A stretch of 64,000 bases of DNA from Klebsiella sp. RHBSTW-00484. Its GTDB lineage: Bacteria > Pseudomonadota > Gammaproteobacteria > Enterobacterales > Enterobacteriaceae. Positions 39,329-48,798 of this stretch are shown here, piece after piece; the stretch's first letter is position 1, and each line of letters starts with the position of its first letter. A program made the position numbers and the translations under genes. A model generated the notes under the pieces. It saw only the letters and a list, made by a program, of their open reading frames with translations, ran no database searches and was not told where the DNA came from. The DNA lies in assembly GCF_013705725.1 (NCBI RefSeq), contig NZ_CP055481.1, positions 62,001 through 126,000 on the forward strand. Reading direction: 5' to 3'.

Positions 39329-40189
39329 ATGACCCGGCAACGCCAGGCAGATTTGCTGCTAATAGCCGCGACGGTTATCGCCGCCTGCGGATGGATTTTT
39401 TCCCGTGAAGCGATTGCCGGCATGCCGGTTTTCGCCTTCCTCGGCCTGCGTTTTTTCTTTGCCGCGCTGCTGTTGCTGCCGTTCTGTCGCGGATTTCGCG
39501 TCGACAAGCAGCACTGGCCGCGCATTATTATCAGCGGTCTGTGGTTTGCGTTAAACCTGTGCCTGTGGATCTACTCGGTATCGACAACTCCGTCGCTGGG
39601 CGAAGGGGCGTTTATTATGAGCCTGTCGATGCTGTTCGTGCCGCTTACCGCGTGGGCGATGATGAAAGCGCGTCCGGCGCGGGCCTACTGGGAATGCCTG
39701 CCGATTGCCATTGTCGGCCTCGGTTTGCTCAGCCTGCATATGCCGATTGAGTTTCACCCCAGTCAGGGCTGGTTTCTGCTGACCGCGCTAGTGCAATCAA
39801 TCTGGTTTTGCTACACCAGCAACTGCGCCCGCGAGGTGCCGCTGATCCCGCTAACTACCGTGCAGCTTGGCATCACCGGGATTGTCGGACTGGGGATTTC
39901 CGCCGCCGTCGAGACCTGGGATCAGCCGTTTACCCTGCCGACCTTCGGCTGGCTGCTCGCCAGCATTGTCATCGCGACCAGCCTGCGCTTCGGCCTGCAA
40001 ATGAAGGGGCAGAAATACGCAGCGGTCGCCAGTGCGGCAATTATTATGGTGCTTGAGCCTCTGTTGACGGTGATTGCCGCCGCGCTGTGGTACGGCGAAC
40101 AGCTGCCGTTGCAGAAGATTATCGGCGGCGTGCTGATCCTCGTCGCCCAGCTGTGGTTCCGCTGGCGGATGCTAAAGCCGCTACGCTAA
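39329..40189 (+). CDS. EamA/DMT-family transporter
   Basis: 286 residues; the ATG at 39329 has AAGGAGG 7 bp upstream (a GTG at 39323 is in frame but too close to the RBS). Ten hydrophobic helices, two EamA halves. SREAIAGMPVFAFLGLRFFFAA (location about 27-48) and a second half ending LLTVIAAALWYGEQLPLQKIIGG. Not similar to E. coli YicL. Its 3' end overlaps the convergent NUDIX gene by 9 bp. Confidence 0.8.
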   Translation: MTRQRQADLLLIAATVIAACGWIFSREAIAGMPVFAFLGLRFFFAALLLLPFCRGFRVDKQHWPRIIISGLWFALNLCLWIYSVSTTPSLGEGAFIMSLSMLFVPLTAWAMMKARPARAYWECLPIAIVGLGLLSLHMPIEFHPSQGWFLLTALVQSIWFCYTSNCAREVPLIPLTTVQLGITGIVGLGISAAVETWDQPFTLPTFGWLLASIVIATSLRFGLQMKGQKYAAVASAAIIMVLEPLLTVIAAALWYGEQLPLQKIIGGVLILVAQLWFRWRMLKPLR

Positions 40190-40735
40190 ACCGGTCCGCC
40201 GCTGCGCCATCAGATGCAGCAGCGGCACCAGCGATAGTCCGTCCGGCATCTCGCCGCGGGCGATCAGCTGGCCAATCTCTTCGAGGGTAAACCAGCCGGT
40301 TTCCATCACCTCATCCTGATCTTCATCCATACCTACATAGCTTAAATCGCGGGCGAGCCAGGTGATAAACAGCTGGTCGCTGCTGCCGTAAGAGGGGTTA
40401 TAGCGGATAATTTCTTCGGCATTTTTCGCCTGCCAGCCGGTTTCTTCCCGTAGTTCACGCAGGGCCGCCTCGCGCGGATCTTCCCCTTCATCAACGCCGC
40501 CCGAAGGAACGGCCCACACCACCTGGTCTATTAGATAACGGTAGTGGCGGATTAGCAGCACTTTGTCATCCTGCATAGCCACAATCCCCACCGCCGGTCG
40601 CGGGTAGTGGATGGAGTAAAAATCCCGCCGATCGCCGGGGGCCATATCAATGCCGACCTTGCGCATGCTGAACCACGGAGTATCCGCCATAACCTCGGCA
40701 TCGTGCATATCGGCGGCGGTGAGTTTCTTTTTCAT
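40181..40735 (-). CDS. NUDIX hydrolase
   Basis: About 184 residues from MKKKLTAADM; a GTG at 40744 is an alternative start closer to GAGGAA. NUDIX box GGVDEGEDPREAALRELREETG, residues about 93-114 (GX5EX7REUXEEXG satisfied). N-terminal part with GDRRDFYSIHYPRPAVGIVA resembles ADP-ribose pyrophosphatase-type enzymes. Likely hydrolyses a nucleoside diphosphate sugar such as ADP-ribose; not proven by sequence. Confidence 0.83.
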   Translation of the reverse strand: MKKKLTAADMHDAEVMADTPWFSMRKVGIDMAPGDRRDFYSIHYPRPAVGIVAMQDDKVLLIRHYRYLIDQVVWAVPSGGVDEGEDPREAALRELREETGWQAKNAEEIIRYNPSYGSSDQLFITWLARDLSYVGMDEDQDEVMETGWFTLEEIGQLIARGEMPDGLSLVPLLHLMAQRRTGLA

Positions 40736-40904
40736 TGTAGCCACTGTTCCTCAAAGTTGAGCGTTCAGCACACCATAGGCAGGGGCGGATGGCAACCGCC
40801 GCAGATTGGCCCAATCCCATCGATCATTGCCCAAACGCCCATATTGCGCCAGGCTTGTGGCACGTACGATGTTCGCCAGATAACCGCGAAGAGGAATGAG
40901 CATC

Positions 40905-41684
40905 ATGAAAATAACCCACATCCGTAATGCTACGCAGATTATTGAATATGCTGGTCAAAAATTTCTTATTGACCCCATGCTTTCTGACAAAGGTGCCTGG
41001 GCGGGATTTGCCGGAACCGCGCGCAGCGAGCTGCGCAACCCGTTGGTGGCGCTGCCTTTCTCTGTTGAAAAGATTGTTGATGTTGACGCCATTATCGTCA
41101 CCCACACCCATGAAGATCACTGGGACGAGGCGGCGATCGCCGCGATCCCCAAAACGCTGCCGATCTATGTTCAGCATGAGGCCGATGCTCAGTTGCTGCG
41201 CGGACAAGGGTTCAGTGATATTCGTCTGCTCTCTGAGGACAGCGCATTTGCCGACGTTGCCCTGGTGAAAACCACTTCCGGCCAGCACGGTAGCGACCGC
41301 ACTTATGCGGTTGCGGCGATGGCCGAACGTCTGGGCGAAGCCTGCGGCGTGGTTCTGCGTCATCCGCAGGAGAAAACCCTGTGGCTGGTGGGTGATACCA
41401 TCTGGCGCGATGACGTAGAAGCCGATATGGTCAGACTGCAACCGGACGTGGTGGTGCTGAATGCCGGATATGCTCACGTTATCGGTTTTGGGCCGATCAT
41501 TATGGGCAAAGAAGATGTGCTGAAGGCGCATTTCACCCTACCGGAAGCCAAAATTGTCGCAAGTCATATGGAAGCGGTAAACCACTGCCTGCTGAGCCGC
41601 GATGAGCTGCGTCAGTACGTGGCCGACAATCAGATTGCCGATGCGGTCAGCATCCCGCAGGATGGGGAAACGTTGGTCTTTTAA
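40905..41684 (+). CDS. metallo-beta-lactamase-fold hydrolase
   Basis: 259 residues from MKITHIRNATQII; GAGGAA lies 9 bp before this ATG, whereas the ATG at 40896 abuts it. The metal motif THTHEDHWD (HxHxDH, about residues 65-73), further ligand GDTIWRDD and C-terminal SHMEAVNH are seen. UlaG/YcjY-like class. It starts an apparent two-gene operon, and its stop overlaps the next start (TAATG). Substrate unknown. Confidence 0.84.
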   Translation: MKITHIRNATQIIEYAGQKFLIDPMLSDKGAWAGFAGTARSELRNPLVALPFSVEKIVDVDAIIVTHTHEDHWDEAAIAAIPKTLPIYVQHEADAQLLRGQGFSDIRLLSEDSAFADVALVKTTSGQHGSDRTYAVAAMAERLGEACGVVLRHPQEKTLWLVGDTIWRDDVEADMVRLQPDVVVLNAGYAHVIGFGPIIMGKEDVLKAHFTLPEAKIVASHMEAVNHCLLSRDELRQYVADNQIADAVSIPQDGETLVF

Positions 41685-42652
41685 TGCTGGAGCGGGCGAT
41701 GAAACTCACGGAAGTGGCGATTGTGGCGGTGGACGGGTTTAGCCCGTTCCACTACTCGGTGCCCTGTATGCTGTTTGGCGATACGGTCTCGGAAACCAAA
41801 CGCTTTAACCTGCATATTTGCGCCGAACGACCGGGGCTATTGACCGCTCGCGACGGCTTTGCGCTGAACGCCAGCGGCGACTTTGCGACCCTTGAACAGG
41901 CGGATATTGTCGTGGTGCCTTACTGGGGCGCAGTGAACCAACGTCCTGTGCAGTCGCTGCTCGACAGCCTTGTGCGAGCGCGTAATAACGGCGCGGAAAT
42001 CGTCGGCCTGTGCCTCGGGGCATTTGTGCTGGGCTACGCCGGGCTGCTGGACGGCAAGCGGGCGGCGACCCATTGGGAGTTCGAGCAGGATTTTCAGCGT
42101 CTGTTTCCGCAGGTGCAGCTGGATATCAACGCCCTGTACGTCGATGACCAGCGCATTATTACCTCGGCGGGCACCGCGGCAGCACTCGACTGCTGCCTGT
42201 ATATCATCCGCCAGCGTTTCGGCAGCCTTGCCGCCAATCAGATTGCCCGGCGGATGATCGTCCCGCCGCACCGCGAGGGCGGGCAGGCGCAGTTTATTGC
42301 TCAGCCGGTGCCGAAAAACACCCGCGACGCGCGGATTAACGGCCTGCTTGAGTATCTCCAGCAGCATATCCGCGAACCACATAATCTTGATTCGCTGGCG
42401 CAGGTGGCGGCAATGAGCCGCCGCACCCTGACCCGCCATTTCGCCAAAGCGACCGGCATGAGCATCGCCGACTGGCTTTCCGCCGAACGCCTGCGACGCA
42501 GCCAGCTTCTGCTGGAAGCCGGGGATCTACCGATTGAACAGGTGGCTGAGGAAGTGGGCTATCTCTCCGCCGTGACTTATCGCCAGCAGTTTAAATCGCG
42601 TTTTGGCGTTAGCCCGGCGGAGTGGCGGCGTACCTTTCGCCGTGGCGCTTAA
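41684..42652 (+). CDS. GlxA-family regulator (DJ-1/PfpI plus AraC domains)
   Basis: 322 residues; translation may begin at 41684 or at Met6 (41699). The N-terminal class I glutamine-amidotransferase-like domain has the nucleophile-elbow sequence GLCLGAFVLGYAGLLDGKRA (Cys about 109). The C-terminal AraC helix-turn-helix pair is at about 215-320 (MSRRTLTRHFAKATG; YRQQFKSRFGVSPAEWR). It overlaps the MBL-fold gene by one base, so it probably regulates or is coregulated with that hydrolase. Confidence 0.86.
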   Translation: MLERAMKLTEVAIVAVDGFSPFHYSVPCMLFGDTVSETKRFNLHICAERPGLLTARDGFALNASGDFATLEQADIVVVPYWGAVNQRPVQSLLDSLVRARNNGAEIVGLCLGAFVLGYAGLLDGKRAATHWEFEQDFQRLFPQVQLDINALYVDDQRIITSAGTAAALDCCLYIIRQRFGSLAANQIARRMIVPPHREGGQAQFIAQPVPKNTRDARINGLLEYLQQHIREPHNLDSLAQVAAMSRRTLTRHFAKATGMSIADWLSAERLRRSQLLLEAGDLPIEQVAEEVGYLSAVTYRQQFKSRFGVSPAEWRRTFRRGA

Positions 42653-43698
42653 CCGCCGAGAGTAGCGCTGTCGATCACGAAGCGGTATTTCACGTCGCCT
42701 TTGACCATTCTCTCCCAGGCTTCGTTAATCTGATCGCCGCGAATCAGCTCAATATCGGCGACGATACCGTGCTCGGCGCAAAAATCGAGCATCTCCTGGG
42801 TTTCAGGAATGCCGCCGATCATCGACCCGGCAATCGACCGGCGACGGAAGATCAGGTTAAACACTTCCGGTGACGGATGCGGCGTGGCGGGCGCGCCCAC
42901 CAGGGTTAGCGTGCCGTCGCGTTTAAGCAGCGTGGTAAAGGCATCGAGATTGTGCGGTGCCGCCACGGTGTTGAGAATAAAGTCGAAGCTTTTCACGTGC
43001 GCCGCCATCTCGTCCTCGTTGCGCGACACTACGACCTCATCCGCGCCTAGCTCCCGCGCCGTATCACGCTTGGATTCTGAGGTGGTGAATGCCACCACGT
43101 GGGCGCCCATGGCGTGGGCCAACTTAATCCCCATATGCCCCAGCCCACCGATCCCGACAACGCCCACTTTTTTGCCCGGCCCGACGTTCCAGTGGCGCAG
43201 CGGCGAGTAGGTGGTGATACCCGCGCACAGCAGCGGTGCGACGGCGGCCAGCTGCTCTTTAGGATGGCGCACGCGCAGCACGTAGCGCTGATGAACGACG
43301 ATTTGCTGGGAGTAACCCCCCAGGGTGTGGCCAGGGGTATCCTGCGTTGGGCCGTTGTAGGTGAGCACCATGTGATCGCAGTAGTTTTCTAGCCCGTCCT
43401 GGCACTCCTCGCACGCTTTACAGCTATCGACCATGCAGCCGACGCCCACCAGATCGCCAACGGCATAGCCGGAGACCCGGTTGCCCACGGCGGTCACCCG
43501 GCCAACGATTTCATGGCCCGGCACGCAGGGGTAGAGCGTTCCGGCCCATTCGGAGCGCGCCTGGTGTAAATCGGAGTGGCAGACGCCGCAATAATCAATG
43601 GCGATCTGCACATCGTCCGGCCCAGGTTCGCGGCGGGTGATGGCCATAGCACCCAGCGGCTGGCTGGCGGAATTCGTACCAATAGCGTTGATCTGCAT
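42649..43698 (-). CDS. yahK: zinc-dependent NADP aldehyde reductase YahK
   Basis: 349 residues from MQINAIGTNSASQPLG, the E. coli YahK length; AGAGG precedes this ATG. Catalytic zinc ligands are in CGVCHSDLH and GHEIVG, structural zinc cysteines in SCKACEECQDGLENYC, and the nucleotide fold is GIGGLGHMGIKLAHAMGA. Cinnamyl-alcohol-dehydrogenase-type MDR family, acting on aromatic and aliphatic aldehydes. Convergent with the GlxA-type gene, overlapping it by 4 bp. Confidence 0.9.
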   Translation of the reverse strand: MQINAIGTNSASQPLGAMAITRREPGPDDVQIAIDYCGVCHSDLHQARSEWAGTLYPCVPGHEIVGRVTAVGNRVSGYAVGDLVGVGCMVDSCKACEECQDGLENYCDHMVLTYNGPTQDTPGHTLGGYSQQIVVHQRYVLRVRHPKEQLAAVAPLLCAGITTYSPLRHWNVGPGKKVGVVGIGGLGHMGIKLAHAMGAHVVAFTTSESKRDTARELGADEVVVSRNEDEMAAHVKSFDFILNTVAAPHNLDAFTTLLKRDGTLTLVGAPATPHPSPEVFNLIFRRRSIAGSMIGGIPETQEMLDFCAEHGIVADIELIRGDQINEAWERMVKGDVKYRFVIDSATLGG

Positions 43699-43862
43699 AG
43701 CAAAACCTCTTCTACGTAACGGAGTTGAATAAAACGGAGGGGGGAGAACGTTTTTTGCGCGGTAGAGTAAAGCGTAGCCTGGTTGAAGCGGGATGGGAGG
43801 AGGAAAGCTCAAAGGGTTAAAGAGCTGCTGCGGCAAGAGGGGATTTAGTTAGTTATTAATAT

Positions 43863-43987
43863 ATACCCGTCATACTTCAAGTTGCATGTGCGTTGGCTTT
43901 CCTCGCTCGCCCCAGTCACTTACTTCAGTAAGCTCCTGGGGACTCACTGCGTCGCCGCCTTCCTGCCACTCGAATTATTTAGGGTAT
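43863..43987. repeat. ERIC element 4
   Basis: 125 bp, ATACCC to GGGTAT, core AAGCTCCTGGGGACTCACTG, flanked by TA on both sides. It is located in the long gap upstream of the glycosyltransferase. Confidence 0.92.
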
Positions 43988-44474
43988 AGTACGGGCTGAT
44001 TTTTAAACTTAATCAGGTCTGCAATAAGTAACGAATCGTGTCTTTTGGTAAAGAGTTTCGTTACTGATAAAAAGAAATAACTATCATTATTACAAATGAG
44101 AAAATGCGCAAGACCTGTTTGCCTGAAGGCTTGTGGACTTTTTTATTGCCCATAAATAGAAGTGGTGTAGTGCTTAATCAATATTTAAAAAAACGCCTTT
44201 ACAGTATAACAAATTGTTGAGTCTGATTGATTTTTATTTATTGATTTGTGGTGTGAATGTATTGGTTTGTTATGTTGTTGTATATTCATGCTTTTATAAT
44301 TTGTTATTAATGATTGTTGTTTTTTCGCGGTTTTTTATCCTTCTTTTTACGCTTTGTTACTCCTTTCTATGTTGAATCATTGGTAGTAAGAATAGAATCG
44401 GTCGCTTATTTCTAAGCTATATTTCTCCGCTTCCCTCAAAAACGATAAAGCCAGACTATTCAACGGGAGTGCCC
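43988..44474. other. AT-rich non-coding region before glycosyltransferase
   Basis: About 490 bp, strikingly AT-rich with long T-runs on the + strand, no gene, no JUMPStart/ops element seen. It probably holds the promoter of the following two genes. Its composition resembles H-NS-silenced horizontally acquired DNA. Confidence 0.55.
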
Positions 44475-45380
44475 ATGCCCTTTTTGAGCATTATTATTAC
44501 AGCGCATAATTGTGAGCTAACGCTTGCTGAGACGCTGGAAAGTGTGAAAAAGGCCATTGATTTTGAAAAGGATGTTGAAGTCATTGTGCTTAATGACAGC
44601 TCTTATGACAAGACGCAGCAGATTATTGAGCGTTATGCAGAGACGTTTTCTTCGGTTCAGATAAGAGAAGTTCAACTGAAAAATGTCGGTAGAGTCAGAA
44701 ATATTGCGGTGCAGATGGCCCGTGGTGAATATATCACCATGGTTGATGGTGACGATCTGCTTAAGCCGAGAAGTCTGCGGGATGCGGTGGTATTTCTTAA
44801 ACAGCATCGGCCCGATTTGCTGCTGACGCACCTGATTGAAACCCGCAGCCTCAGCGCTATCAATAGCAACTGGGCGGGATTTTCGCCGATTAAGCTCCCG
44901 CAGCACGAGGCTATTCGCCGCTTTCTGATTCATAAAGATTTTCAGGCACATTTAATTGGTCAGTTTATTCGCAAGGATATTTACCTCTGCGCGCCGATTC
45001 CATCAATGACCTGCTATGAAGACTTTGCCGTTTTTCCTGCTTTTCTGATGCATTCGCAGAATATCTGGTTTCAGAAAGAGGGGCATTATCACTACGTCAA
45101 ACGGGCGAATAGCCTCTCCAGCGTGCTGGATAAAACAAAAATCCGCCATTTAATTAACTGCACAAAAAGAATGGAGAGAGAGTTTCCCTCTTCATTTCAT
45201 TGGCTGGTATGTTGCCATTGGTTGGATATTTATCTGAAACATGCTCAGTTGTTAACTCATAAACAAATCAGCATTGTTGAAGAAAAAATAAAATCAACCT
45301 TATCTCCGGGTTTTTTTATGTCTCCTGACGTGAGATTAAGTTATAAGAAAAAGGCTATTCAGGCATTATGGAAAAGATAA
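44475..45380 (+). CDS. GT2-family glycosyltransferase
   Basis: 301 residues from MPFLSIIITAHNCE; GGGAG lies 5 bp upstream, and an in-frame GTG at 44469 is less likely. GT-A fold motifs: nucleotide-binding VEVIVLNDSSYDKT (about 35-48) and metal-binding DGDD (MVDGDDLLKPRS, about 92-103). No membrane anchor is obvious. It overlaps the O-antigen-ligase-like gene by 13 bp. Probably adds a sugar to lipopolysaccharide or another surface glycan, but lies far from any waa or capsule cluster in this window. Confidence 0.82.
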   Translation: MPFLSIIITAHNCELTLAETLESVKKAIDFEKDVEVIVLNDSSYDKTQQIIERYAETFSSVQIREVQLKNVGRVRNIAVQMARGEYITMVDGDDLLKPRSLRDAVVFLKQHRPDLLLTHLIETRSLSAINSNWAGFSPIKLPQHEAIRRFLIHKDFQAHLIGQFIRKDIYLCAPIPSMTCYEDFAVFPAFLMHSQNIWFQKEGHYHYVKRANSLSSVLDKTKIRHLINCTKRMEREFPSSFHWLVCCHWLDIYLKHAQLLTHKQISIVEEKIKSTLSPGFFMSPDVRLSYKKKAIQALWKR

Positions 45381-46630
45381 ACCGTAATATCTATACGCTA
45401 ACGATAATACTGGCGGCGATTTCGCTATTATTCCTGCTGCTGAACTCTGCCCAGCAGCGTGTTTTTTTCTATCTGGCGATATATGCCAGCGTGTTGGGGT
45501 TATTTCTGGAGCGGAAAAACGTCGGGAAAATACGCCTGAAGGTCGCCCTGCTGCCGCTGATCGTTGGAGCGATGGAGATGCTGTGGTTTCTCTTTTACGA
45601 GGTGAAGCACGGGCATATCAATCACTATAACGATCACTTTCTCGGTGGTAAAAAGCTGCTGCTCGGCAGCATCCTGGTGCTGTATCTGGATAGCTTTAAA
45701 CATCATCTTCACCGCAACGCCCTGAAGAAAATCTTCCTTATCGTTGTGGGGATTAGTCTGTTGCTGGCAACCGTATATGGCTTTATCCAGGAGTGGCAGG
45801 GTATTTCGCGGGTTGAGATGGCGATTAATCGGCCTACGGTTGCCGCCTATATCTATTCAACGCTGTCGCTGGCGTTTATCTATGCGCTGTTTCAGCTGCG
45901 CAAAAGACCGGCCTATATACTGGCTGTTGCGGTGATGCTTATCTCGTACCTGAATATTATCTTCACCGGTACGCGGGCGGCGATGGGGCTGTATCCGGTG
46001 CTGATCTTCCTGCTCACGCTGTTTAATTTCAAAAAGATTCAGCTCAAGCCGATGCTGGGCGTGGCGGTGGTGGTTCTCTGTATTGTGGGCATCAACTTCA
46101 ACGCTCATATCAAACCGAAAATCACCCAGACGGTAGATGAAATCTCGACTTACCAGACCGGTAATGACGATACGTCACTGGGCGCGCGCTTCTCAATGTG
46201 GACAGTAGGCATTTATAACGGCGTTCATAAACCGTTGGGGCAATCGATGGAGAGCCGCGAACGCTTGAGCGCCGATTATGTGCAGGATCATCCGGAGAAT
46301 AAAACCGCGATGATGTACATTAACGTCCATCTGCATAACGAGATAATCGATACCTTTTCGCTACAGGGCGTGATTGGACTGGCGCTGATTTTGGGGTTCT
46401 ATATCGGCGGCGCGCTGCTTGCCGTTCGGCGTAATAATCTGCTGCTGCTTTTTATTATGCTGTCGATGTTCGTTTATGGCTTTACGGACGTATTGTTAAT
46501 CAGCGCTGAATTTGTCGCTTTCTTTATTATCCTGGTGGCGTTCAGTACCGTTATCACTGAGGAGTGTGTCGCCCCGGTCAACGTGATGTGTGACCGGGGT
46601 TATACTGGATCAGTGCCACCACAATCCTAA
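45368..46630 (+). CDS. O-antigen ligase-family membrane protein
   Basis: 420 residues with about 11-12 hydrophobic segments and one large periplasmic loop (about 255-330) containing ARFSMW and the conserved HLHNEIIDTFSLQGVIG with the Wzy/WaaL-type histidine (written region about residues 318-335). Wzy_C family. It overlaps the preceding glycosyltransferase and is cotranscribed. Likely a polymerase or ligase for the glycan that enzyme helps make. The hydrophilic last ~20 residues look like read-through into non-conserved DNA. Confidence 0.8.
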   Translation: MEKINRNIYTLTIILAAISLLFLLLNSAQQRVFFYLAIYASVLGLFLERKNVGKIRLKVALLPLIVGAMEMLWFLFYEVKHGHINHYNDHFLGGKKLLLGSILVLYLDSFKHHLHRNALKKIFLIVVGISLLLATVYGFIQEWQGISRVEMAINRPTVAAYIYSTLSLAFIYALFQLRKRPAYILAVAVMLISYLNIIFTGTRAAMGLYPVLIFLLTLFNFKKIQLKPMLGVAVVVLCIVGINFNAHIKPKITQTVDEISTYQTGNDDTSLGARFSMWTVGIYNGVHKPLGQSMESRERLSADYVQDHPENKTAMMYINVHLHNEIIDTFSLQGVIGLALILGFYIGGALLAVRRNNLLLLFIMLSMFVYGFTDVLLISAEFVAFFIILVAFSTVITEECVAPVNVMCDRGYTGSVPPQS

Positions 46631-46683
46631 AGCAAATATGATGGCTAAAAACAGACAGCGCCGGGGGAAAGTATCAAACATAT

Positions 46684-47889
46684 TTAAATCTCCTGAATAT
46701 AATCGGAGCGCTGCTGCTGTTCACGCAACGAACTTAATGCCTTGCGCACCCGGATTGAGGCCTGAACCCGCGTGGATAGCAGGCGGGTAAGCTGCATCGC
46801 CAGGTCGGTTAATCCGGTAACTGCCCCAACCGTCAGAAGCATAACGCTGACGATGGGCTGAACGAACCTCCAGTTCATCGTGGCAAACTTTCCATCAGCG
46901 ATTGAGAAGCCGATAAAAAGCGTGAGAAATGACAATGTTAAAATCGGTGCGAAGACAAAAAACATCATTTTGTAGAACGAGGCGACAACGCGATCGCTAC
47001 GATACCAGTTGCCATTGAAATGGTACGCGCTGCCATCGTGATAATTATATGCCCCTTGTACGGTGCCGCCGTCACGGTTAAATACCGTCAGAAGACGATC
47101 GCCTTCGGCAACAAAAGGAATATGCGCTTTATAAAAGAAAGGCATAATTTTTATGACTTCGCGACGCAGCACCGGATCGCCCGTACGCCAGTGCATCACC
47201 AGAAATTTTCTCTGGCAAATATAGCGTATCCACGCCCCGGAATTATCTGTTATGTGCGAGTCCCACTGTTCATAATTAACGGAGGTGACGGTATTTTTTA
47301 CCACTTCCAGATGCGGACCCAGATTGGCGAAACCCTCCGGCATCTCGGCGGGAATATTCGGATTAACCAGCACCTTCCCCGCATCTTCGCAAAAGGTCGT
47401 ATCGCCTTGTTTTACCTGCTCAAGTTTTGCCAGCAGCTCGCGAACACGCGACGAGAAGCGCAGACAAATCACATGGATATCCACTAGCCCATAAAAAAGA
47501 AGCATCAGCGTGACGGCAAGAAACAGCACCATTATCAGGATGATGTTTTCAGAGTAAAACATAGAGGACATCACGACAAAAAACGCCGGAATGCCACCAA
47601 AAATCCGCAGCACAGGCAAGAGTAGCGCGGGGCGTGAACCCGCAGGCTCAAGAACGAGGTTGCCATCGGTTACCCAGTGTATCCAGTAGCTGCCGTCTGC
47701 CAGTTGATGGGTGCCGATATGGATAAGGTCGCCGGGGGTGAGCTGGTCGAAGAGCGCGGGCTCCTTGAACCAGGCCGTATTGGTATAGAAAGACCTGTCG
47801 CGAGTCGTGATGCGCAGATAACCACTATCCCGACTGTTACCGACCGTAAAGCCACGAAAGCGTAGTGTGAAAAAATGCACCTTTTCCAT
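46684..47889 (-). CDS. unrecognised membrane protein
   Basis: 401 residues, no family recognised. The N-terminal ~80 residues form a soluble beta-rich domain (RFRGFTVGNSRDSGYLRITT) that looks like a small-molecule or nucleic-acid-binding barrel. Two adjacent hydrophobic segments follow (about 88-135), then a long soluble region (about 150-300) and two more segments near 305-330 and 340-365. It is a membrane protein with a large cytoplasmic or periplasmic insert. Convergent with the ligase-like gene. No operon partner. AGGTTCCACCT-type RBS region lies upstream. Confidence 0.6.
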   Translation of the reverse strand: MEKVHFFTLRFRGFTVGNSRDSGYLRITTRDRSFYTNTAWFKEPALFDQLTPGDLIHIGTHQLADGSYWIHWVTDGNLVLEPAGSRPALLLPVLRIFGGIPAFFVVMSSMFYSENIILIMVLFLAVTLMLLFYGLVDIHVICLRFSSRVRELLAKLEQVKQGDTTFCEDAGKVLVNPNIPAEMPEGFANLGPHLEVVKNTVTSVNYEQWDSHITDNSGAWIRYICQRKFLVMHWRTGDPVLRREVIKIMPFFYKAHIPFVAEGDRLLTVFNRDGGTVQGAYNYHDGSAYHFNGNWYRSDRVVASFYKMMFFVFAPILTLSFLTLFIGFSIADGKFATMNWRFVQPIVSVMLLTVGAVTGLTDLAMQLTRLLSTRVQASIRVRKALSSLREQQQRSDYIQEI

Positions 47890-48216
47890 CAGGTGGAACC
47901 TCCTTGTGATAACGCGTTACAGCATGGATATCTTTCCCTGCCCAGGGGAATCATATATGACTTTTTATTCAGAAGAAGATATTTAGTTTTTATTTGGTTG
48001 AATATTTTTGCTGTTTTACGTCGTTATTTTTTTGTTGCCTCACTTGAGTTTGGGGAGCCCGTACTCGCTGGTTAGTGTAAAGGCTTAAAGGGGGACGGAA
48101 TAACGCAAACATCGTTGGCTGTGGATATGGGGTTGCACAAAAAACAGCTGCTATTGCCGCGTTATTCGCCGTATTCTGGTGAAATAACAACGTCACAAGG
48201 ACGCGAGAAACCAAAG
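47890..48216. other. intergenic region with divergent promoters
   Basis: 327 bp, AT-rich in the middle (about 47955-48040). It should hold promoters for the membrane-protein gene (minus) and the kinase-like gene (plus). The frame of the latter is open back to 48115, but that stretch lacks kinase similarity. No RNA gene was recognised. Confidence 0.4.
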
Positions 48217-48798
48217 ATGAATACGCTGTTTCTGATTGGCCCCGGCGGGGTAGGAAAAAGCACAGTTGGGGCGCTTTTGGCACAGGCGTTGGGTTATCGG
48301 CTTATCGATCTTGATAGTCAGTTTTGCGAGCAGATTTTAAATATCCGCGAATATATTCAGCGTGATGGGTACGAAAGCTATGTGCGTGAGAACGCCGCGC
48401 TATGCGCTCGCCTGTTAGCGGAGAATCCGGATGAAAAACGGGTCGTCGTGCTGTCCTCGGGATTTCTTGCCACCGATGTTTGCCCGGAGATTGTTGCCAG
48501 CAATCGGCAGCTTGTGCGACAGGCCGGGTATTCCATACTGCTGCTGCCTTCAGAAGATATCGATATTGCCACGCGCATTGTGGTTGAACGCCAGCTGGCG
48601 CGCGGTTTTGGCCTGGCCAGAGAAAAAGAAGAGGCGAAGTTCCGCCAGCGTTTTAAGGAGTATCGTGGATTAGCCGATTGCTGGGTGATTTCGTCTGAGA
48701 AGCCGGAGAGGGTTGCGGAGCGAGTGAGAGAGAAAGTGGTTGCGGGTTGCACAGGCCTACAGATAATCTCGGATCGCGTAGGCCGGGCAAGGCGCTAG
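48217..48798 (+). CDS. shikimate kinase-like P-loop protein
   Basis: 193 residues from MNTLFLIGPGGVGKSTVG. The P-loop GPGGVGKST (residues 8-16) and the shikimate-kinase-like segments IDLDSQFCEQ, LSSGFLATD and ERQLARGFGLAREKE are seen. It lacks an adjacent aroB and its active-site pattern diverges from AroK/AroL, so true shikimate activity is uncertain. The last ~15 codons and stop lie in a REP, suggesting the natural C-terminus was altered or simply ends there. The RBS is weak. Confidence 0.7.
   Translation: MNTLFLIGPGGVGKSTVGALLAQALGYRLIDLDSQFCEQILNIREYIQRDGYESYVRENAALCARLLAENPDEKRVVVLSSGFLATDVCPEIVASNRQLVRQAGYSILLLPSEDIDIATRIVVERQLARGFGLAREKEEAKFRQRFKEYRGLADCWVISSEKPERVAERVREKVVAGCTGLQIISDRVGRARR

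Noticed and set aside
39329..40189. identity of the EamA protein as YicL
   Set aside because: Position near nlpA suggests yicL, but the sequence does not resemble E. coli YicL beyond the general fold.
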